From an uncultured Shewanella sp. (GTDB taxonomy: Bacteria > Pseudomonadota > Gammaproteobacteria > Enterobacterales > Shewanellaceae), in contig NZ_CANMIO010000027.1 of assembly GCF_947497935.1 (NCBI RefSeq), forward strand, positions 1-35,704: a stretch of DNA of 35,704 nucleotides. Direction: 5' to 3'. Made by a program: the position numbers and the translations under genes. Shown here piece after piece: positions 34,401 to 35,704 of the stretch. The notes beneath the pieces were generated by a model. That model saw only the letters and a program-made list of their open reading frames with translations. It searched no databases and had not been told where the DNA came from. Position 1 is the first letter of the stretch, and the number at the start of each line of letters is the position of its first letter.

Positions 34401-35704
34401 CTGGTGCCTACGAAGGTATCGGTGATAGCAACGCCATTGGCATCGACACCTGACACGTAGAATGTGGCAGTGCCTGTATACGCGGCGCCGCTATTATTAC
34501 TTAAAGTAAGACTTAAGTTGTCTGTAACAGGACTACTAAAGGTGAGAATTAATGTTTCACCGTTACTAATATCTTTACCTGCACCATCGCTGCCTTTTGA
34601 GCCAACACCTATACCATTTGTACTGGTGTTAACAGACGCTATTGCACCATCGCTATTGGTTGCGGTAATGGAGCACTGTACTTGATGGTTAGCGTTAACT
34701 TCACCGACAACTGTGCCTTCTATCAGGATAAATAGATCTTCGTCGTTACCACCGGGAATAGAGCCATTAAAATTAGCATTTGTAGATATCACTTCGGTGA
34801 TAGGCTGTTCAAGATTGAGTACATACTCTCCGGAGTTCGGGTCAACTGACAGAGTAAACACTACTGATTGATCAGCCCCCCCATCGCCATACACTGCAGA
34901 GATGCTGCTGGTATAGGCAATCATGACATCGGGGGTTGCTGGGTCGATAAAGTAATAAATGGTCTCGCCGCCAGTGGTTAGCCCCGAGTCGGCGAAATAG
35001 AGTTCGCTACCAACCTCATCACTCCAGCCTGTGATATTACCGGTTAGATCCGCTGAATAATCCTTGTCTGCACCTTTAACGGTCAGGTTGCCAGTGTAAC
35101 CATCTATATTGGCAACATTATCTGCAATAAGATCATTAACATGTGCTTCTGGCGCATCATCTTCGATGATAACGTTGAAGCTACCATCAGTTGTCCCACC
35201 ATTGCCATCATCGACAGAGATGCCGAAATCTAAAGACAGGTTGTCTTCTGATGTTGTATCTGAGTGATCGACCGGAGCAAGCAGCGTGACATCATAGCTC
35301 CATTCGCCAGAACCGTTCCCGTCAGGGGCTGTAAGTTTTACTGTCATCACTTCTTGATAAGAATCACCAGCACCAATAGAGCCCGTTAAGGTGCCTGTCT
35401 CAGCGTCCCAAGACCAGTTAATGGTCTCTCCGCCAGAGGTCATGGCTGTTGCTGGTCCTGAGAGCGAAACTGATAGGCTATCGCCATCGAGATCTTCGAT
35501 ATTGATGGAGCCACTTGCCGTTACAGAGTCAGTGGTATCTGTATTACCTGTAGTGTCCGTGACGCCATCGACAAGACCCTCTTCTGAGACTCGAGTGCTG
35601 GTGACTGATGTGATGGTAGGAGCATCGTCCTGCGCATTGATGTTGATGGTCAAGGTCGAGCTGTCGGTGGTATCACCATCGGTGGTGACATAGTGGATAG
35701 CCGG
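31445..35704 (-). CDS. bpfA: C-terminal 1419 residues of a giant RTX adhesin (BpfA/LapA-like), partial at the right edge
   Basis: The open frame continues past 35704 without a start; the last visible codons read PAIHYVTTDGDTTDSST. Numbering from that edge: several Ig-like/T1SS-143-type repeats (about 1-650; each has an EDDAPE-like or DDNGSAP-like linker), a PA14-like domain (about 662-836) with DDGY at 33398-33409, a cadherin-like domain (858-938, ILANDTDPDGD), a von Willebrand A domain with MIDAS DSSGS (983-987) and TDGEH, RTX nonapeptides (about 1235-1281, GGLGDDELTGNEG) and a type I secretion C terminus ending NLNGFAMLP. The protein is secreted by LapBCE and mediates attachment. The LapG-cut N-terminal retention region is outside the window. 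Confidence 0.95.
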   Translation of the reverse strand, partial: PAIHYVTTDGDTTDSSTLTININAQDDAPTITSVTSTRVSEEGLVDGVTDTTGNTDTTDSVTASGSINIEDLDGDSLSVSLSGPATAMTSGGETINWSWDAETGTLTGSIGAGDSYQEVMTVKLTAPDGNGSGEWSYDVTLLAPVDHSDTTSEDNLSLDFGISVDDGNGGTTDGSFNVIIEDDAPEAHVNDLIADNVANIDGYTGNLTVKGADKDYSADLTGNITGWSDEVGSELYFADSGLTTGGETIYYFIDPATPDVMIAYTSSISAVYGDGGADQSVVFTLSVDPNSGEYVLNLEQPITEVISTNANFNGSIPGGNDEDLFILIEGTVVGEVNANHQVQCSITATNSDGAIASVNTSTNGIGVGSKGSDGAGKDISNGETLILTFSSPVTDNLSLTLSNNSGAAYTGTATFYVSGVDANGVAITDTFVGTSAEFTTYLSNSPIAEINLIQLSTASDGSDFNLKSLNTETITVDTSGTTIDFTVDIIDGDGDVDSDNDFSVTLNAPSALTALTPYGFASLDEVTLLSDAADNDTETLLFKAGDSEIDSFSFGDTSNIEVEGIRQPMSWRIEDGKLIGSMNGRGDLLKLTLDWNAIAAGEQGAVVLDAELLGKMPHNIDVDNLLITGIEVIAADASGSNATSSVTVSVADNNSAPLATDDYFGVGLNSHYYSYNDDTDGGNLSSVSQVRDFINNNEADATFIATTLSYAWGKGNLGTGKSLQNFLGDDAASLSNDPGNSSDAILHMQGSVQLDAGTYGLKVTADDGYSVLIDGVVVAEVSRNQSSSTRVPGDDGHIYFDITDPGAHSIEVIYWDQGGAYQLNIELGVFDQNNQQIGDYTPLGDQIIANGVVVLEDTPFTFSADSILANDTDPDGDVLSIISVGNAQNGTVELDADGNVIFTPDTGYSGSASYEYTVQDEDGLTDTATVYFDVTPTRDYGFVGGTDGDNTLQGTDDHDIIVSDTTGIQIVQGENYNIAFILDSSGSMGDHAVSTAKEQLIEVFKSLKSITSELSSGTVNIAVIDFNTSATTNLSLNIQDLDIDALINNENDAWNDITSDGRTDYVDAFNAATDWFNSSLVTNNAGNNLTYFITDGEHNEGGEPDVAFALLSDLSEVEAVGITQGINANELIPYDTDGRVQANVSVGNLANVILGSEQQLIQGDDTVSSGEGNDIIFGDLVSFDGIDGQGYSALQALVAHETSQQVANVTVQDVHEFISSNTHLFGESNANDGADSLEGGEGNDILFGQGGNDELIGGLGADTLIGGLGDDELTGNEGADTFVWDRNSIDSSDPSSSNTDHITDFNLAEDKLDLSDILQGDTVSELAQHLSFTDENGSTSINIDTDGNGSFDQHIVLDGVDLIGKFGNDETDIISGLLGNNGEGPLIVGTSTDASVNQAANSPDPLDDQLNLNGFAMLP

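Noticed and set aside
35391..35693. Plus-strand ORF opposite the adhesin gene, and similar antisense frames at 34011-34346 and 31812-32096
   Set aside because: They are low-complexity Ser/Val/Pro-rich shadows of the adhesin's repetitive coding frame, without ribosome sites.

Overview
The window is chromosomal DNA from a marine-type gammaproteobacterium, most probably Shewanella. The main evidence is the gene order of a Shewanella-type large-adhesin (Bpf/Lap) locus at the right end, an ilvD-ilvA pair closely matching enterobacterial proteins, and E. coli-like rep, ubiK and tRNA genes. No phage, integron, CRISPR array or insertion sequence is visible. I made the calls by reading the sequence and recalling family features; no database search was run.

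Layout. 1-3.6 kb: the end of an isoleucine/valine operon (ilvD, ilvA), preceded by a perfect heptanucleotide tandem array and closed by a terminator. 3.8-5 kb: a class V aminotransferase (alanine/serine-glyoxylate type) behind a strong leader hairpin. 5-9.7 kb, minus strand: an OprC-type TonB-dependent copper receptor, a sodium:neurotransmitter-type symporter with a good sigma70 promoter, and an Lrp/AsnC regulator. 9.7-12 kb: a PgpB-like PAP2 phosphatase, a DoxX/DUF417 membrane protein and ubiK. 12.1-17 kb, minus strand: a TetR - membrane fusion protein - RND pump operon with a perfect palindromic operator before the TetR gene. 17.2-21.9 kb: rep helicase converging on a GAF-GAF-GGDEF-(degenerate EAL) protein; the rep terminator lies inside the last codons of that gene. 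22.1-22.7 kb: a tRNA operon (Arg-CCG, His-GTG, Pro-TGG twice) with a stable-RNA-type promoter, two terminators and an apparent decayed third tRNA-Pro end. 22.75-23.03 kb: a gene-free stretch with nested inverted and short direct repeats.

23.08-35.7 kb, all on the minus strand, is one functional unit: the C-terminal 1419 residues of a giant RTX adhesin (BpfA/LapA-like, running off the right edge), then the type I secretion ABC transporter (LapB), membrane fusion protein (LapC), TolC-like outer membrane protein (LapE/AggA), an OmpA-domain lipoprotein, the periplasmic cysteine protease LapG and its c-di-GMP-responsive inhibitor LapD. The known logic is that LapBCE export the adhesin, LapG cuts it off the surface, and LapD bound to c-di-GMP sequesters LapG so the cell stays attached. 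The active-looking diguanylate cyclase about 4 kb away may feed this switch, but that is inference.

The Bpf/Lap system is already described in outline. The least explained items are the OmpA-like lipoprotein within it, the PA14-type module in the adhesin, the hairpin leader of the aminotransferase, and the intergenic repeat elements.
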